Source: Plasmodiophora brassicae (Eukaryota > Endomyxa: Phytomyxea > Phytomyxea > Plasmodiophorida). Taken from it: a stretch of 64,000 nucleotides of DNA. Shown in pieces: positions 1 through 10,458 of this stretch. Made by a program: the position numbers and the translations under genes. The stretch spans positions 1,595,605 through 1,659,604 of the forward strand of contig CP145412.1 in the NCBI GenBank assembly GCA_036867785.1, given 5' to 3'. The notes beneath the pieces were generated by a model. It saw only the letters and a program-made list of their open reading frames with translations. It was not told the origin of the DNA and searched no databases. Positions within the stretch are counted from its first letter, which is position 1, and each line of letters opens with the position of its first letter.

Positions 1-100
1 GGATGGTGGTCTTGCCAGCGGCATCCAGGCCGACCATCAGAATGCGCATCTCCTTGTTGCCCATGAGGCGCTGCCACAGCTTGCCGAACGAGGTGCCCAT
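1..100 (-). CDS. ARF1: ARF-family small GTPase, N-terminal part
   Basis: The reverse strand encodes a protein starting [20 protein letters not shown] and running on to [13 protein letters not shown] before leaving the window. This is the hallmark ARF start: a myristoylatable Gly2, an amphipathic helix, then the P-loop [11 protein letters not shown] GTPases recruit coat proteins (COPI, AP-1) to Golgi membranes and are switched by Sec7-domain exchange factors. Only about 33 residues are visible; the rest lies beyond position 1. The start codon is the ATG at 100-98. ARF1 class is more likely than ARL because MGxxFxKLW and [10 protein letters not shown] match ARF1 almost exactly, but the distinguishing switch regions are not in view. 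Confidence 0.88.
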   Translation of the reverse strand, partial: MGTSFGKLWQRLMGNKEMRILMVGLDAAGKTTI

Positions 101-673
101 GGTCGCGCGTGCGTCGTCGTCCCCCGGCCCGTCGTCGTCGTCGTCAACCTCCTTCCCCGCGCGTCGCGCTTCGCCGGATTCCAAAACCCGTCGGACTGCG
201 CGACCTGCAAGTCGCAACCTGGACACGTCAAACAACCGCCGCCCACTTGGCGCCCGCAGTGCCCCGAAAAAAATCGATGGATTCCAGAAGACCCGCCGCC
301 CCGTCTATGTTTCAGTCCGGTACAACCGCCAATCGATGACAAACGGTATAAGACCGTAGGTACGTACGATGTGCACAGCAGCGGGCTCGCCAGGATCCTG
401 ATTGCATATGCATGCGCGGGTAGGCGCCGCCTACAAGCAATTGCAGAGATTTTAACCCAGGCGATGTCCTCCTCCAGCACGGAATCACGACTGCGCAGGA
501 ATGCCGTTGGGCAGTCCACCCGCAACACCTACGGACGCACGTACAGACGCCGATGATCGAAACCATCCACCAAGGAGCAGGGCCCATTCGTCAAATGGTT
601 GCCTGGGGATTTACATTACGACAGAATACAAAAATCGTCACAGTCCAGGTGCCCGTTTGCTCGGCTGTCGGCG
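101..673. other. Divergent intergenic region
   Basis: About 570 bases between the ARF gene (reverse) and the first membrane-protein gene (forward). It should hold both promoters and 5' leaders. I see no convincing coding frame, TATA box or RNA gene in it. Some sequence may be 5' untranslated exon of either gene. Confidence 0.4.
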
Positions 674-1240
674 ATGGATGCACTTGGGACGATGGAACTG
701 CGCCCAGATGTGGTGGAACGCGTCCGGAGACGCGTGCCCCCTGCCCAGTCGTTCCGTTGTTTCCCGTGCTGCTGCTGCGCCATGCGCCTCGAGCTGGGCA
801 TGCAGGTGCTCAGCGGCATCATTGTCATCGTGTCCGTTCTGCAGGTCGCCGAAGGCGCCGTCACGATCCAGAGACGGTACGCGTTCGCGCACGCCTCGGA
901 CGACATTGCCGACTCCCTGGGCATGCCATCCCTGCATCACCCGCCCGAGTACTACGTCTACCGAGGCGTGCTCATGGTCGTCAGCGGCGTGATGGGCGTG
1001 CCCATTGGCGTCCTCCTCATGGTGGCCGTTGGCATGAAACGGGCGCGCTACGCGTGGATCTCGGTCGTGTCCTTCGCCGCCCTTCTGGTCGCCGAAACCA
1101 TCCTGGCCGTCGTCTACCTGTCGCCGTACTTCGCCTTCGGCATCATCGTCCCCCTGTACTTCCTGTACTGCATGTGGTCGTACGCCATCCAGCTCGAGGC
1201 ACCCTGCGCACACATGCCGGTGGCCGTCCACGCCGTGTAA
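674..1240 (+). CDS. Multi-pass membrane protein, function unknown
   Basis: About 188 residues from ATG 674. A cysteine cluster (RCFPCCCCAM, near residue 40) precedes the first hydrophobic span and could be a palmitoylation site. Four hydrophobic stretches follow (around MQVLSGIIVIVSVL, GVLMVVSGVMGVPIGVLLMV, ISVVSFAALLVAETILAVVYL, FGIIVPLYFLYCMWSYAI), consistent with a tetra-spanning protein. The reading frame stops at 1240, but the bases after about 1195 look less coding-like. A further open stretch at roughly 1258-1416, containing NRHLAIGNGLQYLVLV, might be a terminal exon, so the C-terminus is uncertain. No family was recognised. The gene lies 185 bases upstream of the palmitoyltransferase. 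Confidence 0.5.
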   Translation: MDALGTMELRPDVVERVRRRVPPAQSFRCFPCCCCAMRLELGMQVLSGIIVIVSVLQVAEGAVTIQRRYAFAHASDDIADSLGMPSLHHPPEYYVYRGVLMVVSGVMGVPIGVLLMVAVGMKRARYAWISVVSFAALLVAETILAVVYLSPYFAFGIIVPLYFLYCMWSYAIQLEAPCAHMPVAVHAV

Positions 1241-1424
1241 TATATACACGAGGCGTACGGCCGCAACAACAGGCACCTCGCGATTGGCAACGGGTTGCAG
1301 TACCTGGTGTTGGTTTGCGACGCGGACCGGGCAGCCGCTTGGTCGGGGTTTTCCCTTTGGGCGGTGGGTGCCGCGCGCCGCCCCCGGCCCGTCACGGTGC
1401 GGGGTCGCCAACCCTAAATCCCGC

Positions 1425-2712
1425 CATGTTCGCCTGGTACCGCCCCTACAACTGCAACGGGGCGATCACGGCGGCGGTTGTCGCCGTCGCATCCAGCCTG
1501 GTCGCAGCCTTCCCGTTCGTCGCGCGCCCGTCCGTGTAGCACAGGACGTCGTGGGCGCTGACCCGCGTGTATACAGGGTGCACAATGTCCTGCTCGGGAC
1601 CGGACATACGGCACCCGTCGTCGTGTTCGGCGTGCTCCTGCTCGTCGCGTCAGTGTCGCTGTTCGGCACGATTCTATCCGACCCGGGTATCATTCCTCGA
1701 CGGCCACCGTTGCGCCCCGGTACCTGGCAGCACCGTCACACGCGCGCCGTCCCTACCAACCTGGTGGCTGCCGCCTGTAGGCGAGTGCAAACCGAACAGG
1801 GTGCAGGATGTGCTTGTGGCCGGCCAGCTGACTCGCCTGCGATGGTGCGAGACCTGCTGCATCTTTCGGCCGCCCCGATCCGCGCACTGCTGGATCGTCG
1901 ACGCCTGCATCGAGAAGTACGCGTCGCGATGCGCGCGCTCGTCGTGGACATTGCCCCCCTCTGACTGGTTCTGTGTGCAACGTCAGTTACGACCACTACT
2001 GCCCCTTCCTCGGCAATGCCATCGGCAAGGGCAACTACAGGTTCTACCTCGCCTTCATCGCCTCGACGTCACTGTTAACGGTACGTCGATCCTTCAAGGG
2101 GTTCGCGCTCACCACCACCGCCCGCACCGCCACCTGAATACGCAGCACGTAGCTGTTCTCCATTGCCGTCTGCGTTGTTGACATGGCGCTGGTCGTTCAG
2201 CGAGGCCGACCCAGGTCGCCGACGGGTTCGGAAGTCCATCGCGTTTACGATATCGGCGAGTGCCCTGATTCGGTTTCTGCAGATTCCGCGCCGACCTGGA
2301 CAATAATCTTCACGGACGCGCCTGTCACCCTGGCGCTTACCGTCTTCCTGTTCCTCGCCATGTGCTTCGTGGTCGGTCTGACCGTGTTCCACACCTACCT
2401 GATCGCTCTCGGCATGTCCACCAACGAAAGGGTACGCGTCAGCGCCCCCCACCCTGTTTCTCCATTCGGCCAACTCCAATGGTTCAGCTGCGCGATGCAT
2501 TCCCGGACGGGAACCCGTACTCGAAAGGCGTCCTCCGCAACCTGACCTCGATCTGCTGTGCCTGGCCGCGCAGGGGCCGCCGTCGCCATCGCCGCATGGT
2601 GCCATCCGAAACAGCCGCTGTCGCCAGTGCCAACGGGAGCAGGCAGTCGGCCGACGACAACGGCGATTCCCTGGTCCTCGAAGTCCGGCACACAATACAC
2701 GGCCAGGTATGA
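1425..2712 (+). CDS. DHHC-family protein S-acyltransferase (DHYC variant)
   Basis: A spliced gene for a palmitoyltransferase that attaches long-chain fatty acyl groups to cysteines of membrane-bound proteins. The order of motifs fits the family: two N-terminal membrane spans, SDPGIIPRRPP, then the Cys-rich core WCETCCIFRPPRSAHC, then (after an intron near 1918-1985) NYDHYCPFLGNAIGKGNYRF, two more hydrophobic spans, a STNER motif in the TTxE position, and NPYSKGVLRNL. The catalytic tetrad reads DHYC, not DHHC; DHYC is the form in yeast Akr1-type enzymes and keeps the catalytic Cys. No ankyrin repeats are seen. Introns inferred: about 1532-1576, 1720-1787, 1918-1985, 2081-2281 and 2432-2487. 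The stop is at 2710-2712. First-exon limits are the least certain. Confidence 0.8.
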
Positions 2713-2868
2713 TCATTGTCTGGCAGCCGGTTGCTGTCGCCTGGGGGACGGGCCGGGGCATTGCCCTCCGCTCGCGGTACCGCCAGATCTTTGCCCAGGC
2801 GGCCATCGTACCGGTCGGATCGAACGGGAGGGTTGCCGAATCCCACATCGGTGTGTCCTGGGCGAACA

Positions 2869-3567
2869 ATGGCAGATGTGCTCGTGCACGACATTGACGT
2901 GGGCGTTGGCGACGGGCGGGACAGCATGTACCATCTGTTGGAAGGCGACCCAATCGACGTGCTGACGTCGGGTCCCAAGGCCGTCCTCACCGAGGACGTT
3001 CCCGTGGTTGTCGCCCTCCTCGCCAGCGTCGTCTTTGTCGCCCTGCAGTGCCGAGCCACTGTCGTCGCAAGCGATTGCGTTGCAACGAGTGGCACCGACC
3101 TGGTCAAGTCGGCCGTCGTCCTGCTCGCGTGGGTCGCTGTGGCGGGCGCCTTGCTGTCGTCCGTCACCTCCGTCGTTCTGTCCATCCTGCGGAACGCTGT
3201 CGCCATGCTGATGGTCGTCCCCGTGCTGGCCGGGTCGGTGGCAACCACCGCCGGCCTTGTCGCCGTCCTCGACCCGTCGTCGTTCGGGAATGCGTCCGCG
3301 TCGTGCCCGTCGGGCTTGGTGGCGACCTGGACGGCCGGGTCTGTTGGCATCGTCGTCACGCAGCTGCTGTCGATCCTGGTCGTCCTGTACCGTCGGCATC
3401 GCCTGCTTCGCGCGCCCTACGACCGATTCGGCCAGCGCCGACGCGACGTCGCCGGCGCGAAACGCGACCTGAAGCGCATGGCGCTCTTCGTCGTCGGCAC
3501 CGGGTTCTTCATCGGCATCCCGATCGCTATCGAATCCGCCGTCGTCGCCTTCGTCGCCCTCGCATGA
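2869..3567 (+). CDS. Four-to-five-span membrane protein, unknown function
   Basis: A single open frame of 232 codons from ATG 2869 (MADVLVHDIDVGVGDG). Hydrophobic spans: VPVVVALLASVVFVAL, SAVVLLAWVAVAGALL, a span around AVAMLMVVPVLAGSVATT, a span ending GIVVTQLLSILVVLY, and a C-terminal FVVGTGFFIGIPIAI. A basic loop (RRRDVAGAKRDLKRMAL) lies before the last span. I recognise no family. It starts about 155 bases after the palmitoyltransferase stop on the same strand. The first (674-1240), second and third genes are all membrane proteins in a row, which may be coincidence. Confidence 0.6.
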   Translation: MADVLVHDIDVGVGDGRDSMYHLLEGDPIDVLTSGPKAVLTEDVPVVVALLASVVFVALQCRATVVASDCVATSGTDLVKSAVVLLAWVAVAGALLSSVTSVVLSILRNAVAMLMVVPVLAGSVATTAGLVAVLDPSSFGNASASCPSGLVATWTAGSVGIVVTQLLSILVVLYRRHRLLRAPYDRFGQRRRDVAGAKRDLKRMALFVVGTGFFIGIPIAIESAVVAFVALA

Positions 3568-3800
3568 CCCTGGCGCGGCGTCGACCCAATGGGGACAGGG
3601 CTTAACCGCGAGGCGTGTATGATGGAAGAACATACAGAGCAATGGCTATGGGCAGCGCGTCGTGTGTGTCTGTTTGTTGTGTGCGCGTCTCCAGCAGCAA
3701 GGTACACACCAAGGAGGAGCGAGATGAGGGCGCGACATGGAGCCGTTGGGAGATATTTCGCTGGCCGTGTGGGCGAATATCTGTGAAGACGTCGGGCGGG

Positions 3801-5309
3801 ATGGGGTCGACGTTGTCCTGTTCGCGGTCCAGCGACGTGGTCGTGACGTCGACCTTCGAGTCGATGTACGAGATCGGCGCCGAGCTCGGCAAGGGCCACT
3901 TCGCCGTGGTGCACGCCTGCGTGCACGTCGGGACGGGCGTGAAGTACGCGGTGAAGGTGATCAACAAGCGGCGGGTGACGAACCCGATGTCGATGCGGGA
4001 GGAGGTGACCGTCCTGCGGAAAGTGGGCCGCCATCCGTATTGCATCGAGCTGGTCGACGTGTTCGAGGACGACTCGAACTTCTACCTGGTCATGGAGCTG
4101 TGCACGGGCGGCGACCTGTTCTCCAGGATCGTCGACTATGGCAGCTACTCGGAGATGGACGCCAGCAGGACGCTGTTCCAGCTGGCGACGGCCCTCGACC
4201 ACATCCACCAGCAGGGCATCACGCACCGCGACCTGAAACCCGAGAACATCCTGTTGCTGAACAGCACGCCCGACTCCGACCTCAAGGTCGGCGACTTTGG
4301 CCTGTCCAAGATCGTCGAGGGCGGCCCGTCCGTCGTCATGAAGACGATCTGCGGCACGTGGGCCTACTGCGGTTCGTACCAGGAACGCCCCCCGTGTCCC
4401 TGGCCGCTGAATAACGCACGCCTGACACAGCGCCCGAGGTCATCGAGCAGAAGCCGTACACCAGCCTGGTCGACAACTGGACGCTCGGCGTCCTCATGTT
4501 CATTCTGTAAGTCCGTTCGCTGTCAGCGGGGACACTGTGGCACCTGACGCGCGTCGATGCTGACAGGTTGAGCGGGGTAAGGCGTTGCCCGAGGCACCAC
4601 TGCCTGGCCATGTGCCTGCGCTGACGACCGATTCGTGACAGTACCATCCGTTCGACGATTTCGGCGACCTTCCTGAACCGGAACTGCTTGAGCGGATCGT
4701 GTCGTGCGATTACAGTTTCAATGACCCGGTCTGGAGCGACATCAGCGAACAACGTCGGGCCACACGTGTGCTGCCAGTGTAACGCCCCCTGACTATTTCG
4801 GTTTGACATACGCAGCGAAGCAGATGATTCGGGCGCTGTTGAAGATCGTCCCCGAGGAGCGCATGTCGCTGGCCGATTTCCTGGCGTCGCCCTGGATCCG
4901 GGGCAAGCAGGCGAAGTCGGCGCCGCTGACGAGCACGCTGAACCGGATGCAGTCGTTCAACAGCGGCCGGAAGAGCAAGGTCTGGCGCGTGTGTGTGGTG
5001 GCTCGCCCTCGTAGGGCTCTCACCTGGCCCATGGTGTCACAGGGCGGGTTGATGTCGCAGACGAGCAACCTAGACCTAAGCTATAGCCAGTCGGAGACGC
5101 GGGACCGCGAGCGTATCGCAACGAACGCCATCCAGCAGCGTATCGTGGAGGCCACCGAGGACGACGACTCGGACGTCGACGCCGGCGCCGCCGCCAAGGC
5201 GAGCGCAGTGACGACGCCAACGACCAGCAAACCGCCCATATCCAACAGCGGCGCCGGCGAGAAGCACACTGTCCAGTTCGCCGCCGTCGTTGAGTCCATC
5301 AAAGATTAA
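3801..5309 (+). CDS. CaMK-like serine/threonine protein kinase
   Basis: Six exons join in frame to 399 residues: 3801-4371, 4431-4506, 4567-4576, 4642-4753, 4816-4979 and 5043-5309. The third exon is only 10 nt. The kinase domain is complete: glycine loop LGKGHFAVVH, VAIK-type lysine in YAVKVINK, catalytic loop HRDLKPENILLL, DFGLSK, APEVIEQKPY and FILLSGYHPFDD. This is closest to the CAMK group (CaMKI, DAPK, DCLK and Chk2 kernels). No FHA domain is present. N-terminally MGSTLSCSRSSD offers a possible Gly2 myristoylation plus Cys palmitoylation site. The tail after about residue 300 is Ser/Asp-rich with no recognised calmodulin motif. The last intron (4980-5042) is a multiple of three without a stop, so its retention would still give a readable protein. 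Confidence 0.88.
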
Positions 5310-5370
5310 AACGCTCGCCCAAATGTGTACACCGCCGAAGCGATTATCAAAGGAACGGACATCGTGGTCT

Positions 5371-5402
5371 GTGTGAACGTGTGTGTGCGTGTGTGTGTGT
5401 GT
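5371..5402. repeat. GT-rich microsatellite
   Basis: Short run of GTGTGTGCGTGTGTGTGTGT type between the kinase stop and the stop of the lectin gene on the other strand. It sits where the two 3' ends converge. Confidence 0.7.
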
Positions 5403-6113
5403 TTAACAGCCGACTTCAGAGCAGGGCTTCCCGTCCTGGACCGTGTCGCTGGCCCAGATCGCCCTGTCGGGGTCGTACGTGACCAGGTTGCCATCGCTCT
5501 GCATGTCGAGGCGGAACGGGTTCCTGCCACCCTGGCTGTATCCCTCGCTCTCCCACAGCGGCAGATTGTCGCGGTCGTACAGGACCAGGTTGCCATCGGC
5601 CTGCTGCATGAAGTAGCAGGGGCCACGACTGGCCTGCTCGCCCTTGTTCGTCGCCCAGATCGCGACGTCCTGCCCAGCGCGGTACACGACCGCATTGCAA
5701 TCCTCCTGCATGATCAGCGTGAAGCGCCCGTCCTTGCTGCGAATGAACTGGTTTGGCGTCAGGCGCTGCCCTTCCTGCAGGGCACTTGGGATCGGTGCAG
5801 GGGTGGGCGCGGGCGTCGGCGCTGGTGTCGGCGCAGCGGTCGGCGCAGGTGTCGGAGCGGGTGTCGGAGCGGGTGTTGGCGCTGGGGAAGGCGCAACGGT
5901 TGGCGCTGGGGCAGGCGCAACAGTTGACGTCAGCGTCTTCGCCTCGTTGTTCCCCATCGCGTTCGCGCCCGCCGACAGCGGCAGCGATTCAGGGCGGGCC
6001 GTCGACGGAAGCGGCGGGGACAGCGAGGCCAACGGGCAGTCCTGTCCACGAACGGTAGGCGCAGCAGCGGCCAGGGCGAGGACAGCGACAGTGACCAGGC
6101 GCGCGAGCGACAT
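5403..6113 (-). CDS. Secreted bulb-type (GNA-like) lectin with Pro-Thr-Ala stalk
   Basis: 236 residues from ATG 6113. A signal peptide (MSLARLVTVAVLALAAAAPT) is followed by a short spacer, then a stalk of about 45 residues made of PTPAPTPAP-type repeats (DNA about 5790-5930), likely O-glycosylated. The C-terminal ~110 residues form a B-lectin domain: LIMQEDCNAVVYRAG, FMQQADGNLVLYDRD and LDMQSDGNLVTYDPD are three QxDxNxVxY-type mannose-binding motifs, the first degenerate. Family members bind mannose. The protein is probably exported or wall-associated, perhaps in prey recognition or the cyst wall; that role is inference. It converges with the kinase gene, ending within 95 bases of it. One uninterrupted exon. 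Confidence 0.85.
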   Translation of the reverse strand: MSLARLVTVAVLALAAAAPTVRGQDCPLASLSPPLPSTARPESLPLSAGANAMGNNEAKTLTSTVAPAPAPTVAPSPAPTPAPTPAPTPAPTAAPTPAPTPAPTPAPIPSALQEGQRLTPNQFIRSKDGRFTLIMQEDCNAVVYRAGQDVAIWATNKGEQASRGPCYFMQQADGNLVLYDRDNLPLWESEGYSQGGRNPFRLDMQSDGNLVTYDPDRAIWASDTVQDGKPCSEVGC

Positions 6114-6490
6114 GGTTGCCGGAATTGGGGGTACGACGGGTAACGTCGGTGTTTGAGGTTGAACGGCGGATTTCGAATCTGGCTCGCCGTCACAACGCCG
6201 GAACCTGCCTGTCACGACGAACATGACATCATGGCGTTCCCGTTTCGTCGTGAGTCACTCCCCCGGTCCGGAATGATGACCCATCCGACGGAAGCGGAGG
6301 GACTCGCCGGTCTCGCGAGCGCGCTTCATCGACGGTGCCGGGCTGTCTCGAGAGGTAACCGTGCGTCGCCCCTCCCGGCCCCTCGACGGGTACTTCTCGA
6401 CCCTGCCGGTCGGCCAGGCGCGCCATGGCGTGTATTCGGTCGGGTTGACGGCGTGCGCGCGTCGCCGCTTCCGGCACAGGCGCTGGACTG
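6114..6490. other. Divergent intergenic region
   Basis: About 375 bases between the lectin gene (reverse) and the first PPR gene (forward). No gene is supported. It presumably carries both promoters. The PPR start at 6491 is the first ATG of the long frame, so a leader exon in here cannot be excluded. Confidence 0.35.
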
Positions 6491-9400
6491 ATGACGTCGC
6501 CCGGGAGGCGCGCCCGTGCCACCGCCGCTCAGCTCCAGCGCTTACCACCGCATGCTGCGACCGGGTGGTGGCATCGTGCGACGTGGGCGCGACGTCGACT
6601 CGTCTCGAGCAGGCCTGGTCCGCGCCATCAGGCGCCGTTGTCAGCGTACCAGGCGTTCCTCAGGTCGCCGTCTGTGCCGCTGGCGGTTCGCGCGCTGAAG
6701 CACGACGCCGACCCGCAGGCTGGGTGGGACGTGTTCCAGCACGTCGTGTCGTCGCCGGCGTTGGCGCCGCGCATCCCGTTCTTCCAGACGATGCTGATGT
6801 TCTGCCGGCACCGCCTGCCCGGCAAGGCGCCCGACGTCCTGCGCGCTGCCCTCGACCGGGGCGTCGCTGTCAACGACACCCTGTTCTGCACGTTCGTCGG
6901 CGCGTGCCGGGCGGCCGACCCGCCCCTATGCCAGGACGTCGTCGACCTGTACGCGCGATGCGGGCCGCGATCGCACAACGTGATCGCCAGCGTCGCCAAC
7001 GTCTGCCGCCTGGCCAAGCAACCGGGCCCTGCGCTGGGCCTGCTGCAGGACGCCGTCGATGGCGACGTCGAGTTCGGCGAGGTCCTGACGTCGGTCCTGT
7101 CGGCCTGCTGCGCCGACGCCCGGAGCGCGGCCGGCGCCGACGTTGCCCAGCGTCTCGTCGACCTGGTGCGCTCGGGGCGTATCCCGGCGTACGCCCACAA
7201 CCAGGCGATCTTCGGCAACCTGATCAAGGCGCTGCTGTCGCAGGCGCGGTTCGACGCCGCCGTCGACGTCACGTCCGTCATGGAGGGCGTCGGCGTGGCC
7301 CCGTCGTCGGTGACCTATACGCTCCTGCTGTCGTCGCTGATCAGGGCGGCCCAGCTGTCGTTGGCGATGTCGGTGTTCGAGCGCATGGCGGGTCGTCGGG
7401 TCGCCGTCGGCGTCCCCGTTTTCGCGTCGCTCGTGGCCGCGTGCAAACGCGCCGACGACGCCCGGCGCCACCTCGCCGTGCTCTACGATCACGCGCTCGC
7501 CAACCCGGCCCTGCTGCTGCACGACGACTTCGCCGCGTGCTCGTTGATATCCGCGTTCGACGCCGTTGGCCATCTTGCCACGGCAGAAGCCGTGTTCGCG
7601 CGCCGCTGTGCCGCGTCCGTCCCCGACGCGCCCGTCTTCATGGCCATGATGACCGCGTACGTTCGTCACAGCCGCAGTGGCGGGCGCCCCGCCGGCGACG
7701 TCGTCGGCAAGGCCCTGTCGGTGTTCGCCTCCATGGTCGAACACGGCGTCCCGGTGGACGGGCGCGCGTTCACCGCCCTGGTCTCGGCCTGCCGAGGGTA
7801 CTCGCTGCCCGCCGTCCAGCGCCTGCACGACTACGCCACCGGGTCGCCGGCGCTGCTGGACGACGACTTTGTCGTCAGCGCGTTCATATCCGCCTATGCC
7901 GACTGCGACGCGATTGTCGCCGCCGAACAGACGTTCCAGGCCCGGTGCGCTTCTGGACGTCCCGCCCCTGGCGAATGCGTGTTCAGCGCGATGGTCGCCG
8001 CCTACACGCGCCATGGCATGTTCGACGAGGGCATGCGCGCGTTCGAGGCGTTCCGGGCGTCGTCGTCGTCGTCGTCGCTGTCTGTCGAGGCGCACACGAC
8101 GGCGCTGTCGCTGTTCAGCAAGGCGGGCCGCATCGCCCAGGCCATGTCCGTCTTCGAGACGGCCCTGCGGCAGGGCGTCCGCGTTGACGGGCGCGTCGTC
8201 GCCGAGCTGGTCACCGCCTGCAGACGGGGCTCCTGCCGGGCGTCGCTGGACCAGGTCCACAGGCACGCGTCCGACCGCTCGTACCTCATGCAGGACGACC
8301 GGGTCGTCAGCGCGCTCATCGCCGCCTACTCCTGTACGGTCGAGTCGCTCGCCGTCGCCGAGGAGGTCTTCGCGCGACGACGAGCCGTCGGCGCGCCCGG
8401 CGTCGTCGTGTTCAATGCGATGATATCGGCCTATGGCGGGCACGGGCGCCTGACGAACGCGACGGCGGTCTTCGACGACCTGAAAGGCGTCGGCGTGCCA
8501 CCCAACGACGTGACGCTCTGTAGCCTGCTGTCGGCGTGCAATCAGGTCGGCGCCGTTCGCCTGGCGATGTCGATCGTCGACGAGTTCGAGCGCGCCTGGC
8601 GGATCCCGCCCCGGTCGCTGGAGACATGCACGACGCTGCTGTCGCTGTACTCCAGGGGGGACTGCCTGGCGGAGGCGTTCGCCCTGCTCGACGCCATGGT
8701 GCAATCGGGGACGCCGATCGAGACGCTGGTCTTCTGCGGCCTGGTCGGCGCCTGCAGGCGCGGCGCCGACGTGGCCGGCCTGGCCCGCCTGCACCGGTAC
8801 GCGGCGTCGACCGACCTGCTCGAGCACGACAACGTCGTCGCGTCGTTCATCACGGCGTACGGCGAGTGCCGCCGCGTGCCCGACGCCGAGGCCGTCTACC
8901 GCGACGCTCGCCGCCCGGGCGTTCACGCGACGACGGCCATGATTGGGGCGTACGGCCAGAACGGCCTGCCCGACAAGGCCGAGCGGTTGCTGGACGACGT
9001 GCAGGCGGACGCGGCACCGCCCGCCTTGGCCTGCGTCGTCGCCGCCTACGGGCGCCTGTCGCTGGCCGCCGATCTGCGACGCCTGCACCGCGTCGCTGAA
9101 TCGAAGGCGTTCCTGTCGGACGCGTTCGTCGTCAGCGCGTTGGCGGCCTCGTACGGTCGCTGCGCCGACTGGGCGTCGGTGCGGGCGATGCACGACGTCG
9201 CCCGTCGCCATGGCCTTATGGGCGACGGCGGCGTCGTCAACGCGCTGATCTCCGCCTATGGGCAATGCGGGGACCCGGGCACCTCCGAGCGCCTGTTCGT
9301 CGCGTGCAGGTCGACCGCCGACCCGTCCGCCCTGTCCACGGTCGTCGCCGCCTACGGGCGCCTGTCCCAGCTGGCCGACCTGCGCCGCCTGCACCAGGTC

Positions 9401-10458
9401 GCCGCCGACGAATCGCTCCTGGCGCACGTCGCCGTCGTCAGCGCGTTCATCTCGTCGTACGCGCAGTGTGGCCAGCTGGCCGAATCCGAGCGCCTGTTCC
9501 GGGACCTGGTGGCGACGCCCGACACGACCACGTTCAACGCGATGATCGCCGCGTACAGCCATCACGCCCGGCTGACGAGCGCCCTGGACACGTACGAACG
9601 CCTCCAGCGGGCCGGCCTGAAGCCGAACGACGTGACGCTCGTGTCGCTGCTGACGGCCTGCAGCCACGTCGGCGACCTGCAGCGGGCGCTGGCGATCACG
9701 GCCGAGTTCGCGACGGCATGGGGGATCCGGGTCGACGCCCGCCACACGAATTGCCTCGTCGACCTGCACGCCCGCATAGGCAACCTGGACGAAGCGGAGC
9801 GGTTCATCGGCGACGCGTCCGACGTGACGTCCTGGATGACGGTCCTGGGCGCCTGCCGCAAGCACGACGACCTGGCCCGGTCCGAGCGCGTCTTCGCGAC
9901 GATCTGTCGCTGCCCGACAGCCCCGATGTCCTGTCGCACCTGCCGGCCGCCTACGTGCTCATGTCGAACGTGTACGCTGCGAACGGGCGCCTGGCGGACG
10001 TGCAGCGTCTACGTTGGGCCATGCGGGCCAGGGGCCTGACCAAGGTCCCCGGGCAGACGTCGCTGCTGCTGCCCGACCGCACCGTCCGCTTCGTGTGCGA
10101 CGACGACAGGTACCGGTCGGATGCGGGCCTGCGCGACGCCCATGGTCGCATGCTGGAGGACCTGCGAGCGTCAGGGTACACCCCTGACTTGGGCGTCGTG
10201 ACGAGGCGTACGTCGTCGGCCGACGAGGCGCGCGCGTCCGTCTGCCGTCACAGCGAGAAACTGGCGATCGCCTACGCCCTGGCAGCGCTGGCGCCCGGGG
10301 AGCCCATCTACGCGACGAGCAACCTGCGCGTGTGCCCCGACTGCCACGAGGTCACCAAACGCCTGTCGGCCCTGTACGCTCGCGACATTTACATTCGCGA
10401 TGCGAACCGTCACCATCACTTCCGGGACGGGCACTGCTCCTGTGGCGACTATTGGTGA
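6491..10458 (+). CDS. Giant PPR-DYW protein, predicted organellar C-to-U RNA editing factor
   Basis: About 1,320 residues. A basic N-terminus (MTSPGRRARATAAQLQRLPP) fits a mitochondrial presequence. Then come some 25-30 pentatricopeptide repeats with units such as FNAMISAYGGHGRLTNATAV and PNDVTLCSLLSACNQVG, an E/E+ region (YVLMSNVYAANGR, a VPGQTS PG box), and a complete DYW deaminase: HSEK (Zn ligand and catalytic Glu), CPDCHE (Zn ligands) and terminal CSCGDYW. The repeats select an RNA site and the DYW domain deaminates the cytidine. The frame breaks once near 9895-9925: upstream codons fit one phase up to SERVFA, downstream codons (SPDVLSHLPAAYVLM onward) the phase one base back. No GT-AG intron in between restores the phase. 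A one-base assembly error or a recent mutation in an otherwise intact gene would explain this. Confidence 0.85.

Noticed and set aside
6926-9865. A 979-codon open frame on the reverse strand inside the first PPR-DYW gene
   Set aside because: It mirrors the GC-rich third-position bias of the PPR gene, shows no domain and is Arg/Gly/Asp-rich. The forward frame carries clear PPR and DYW motifs.
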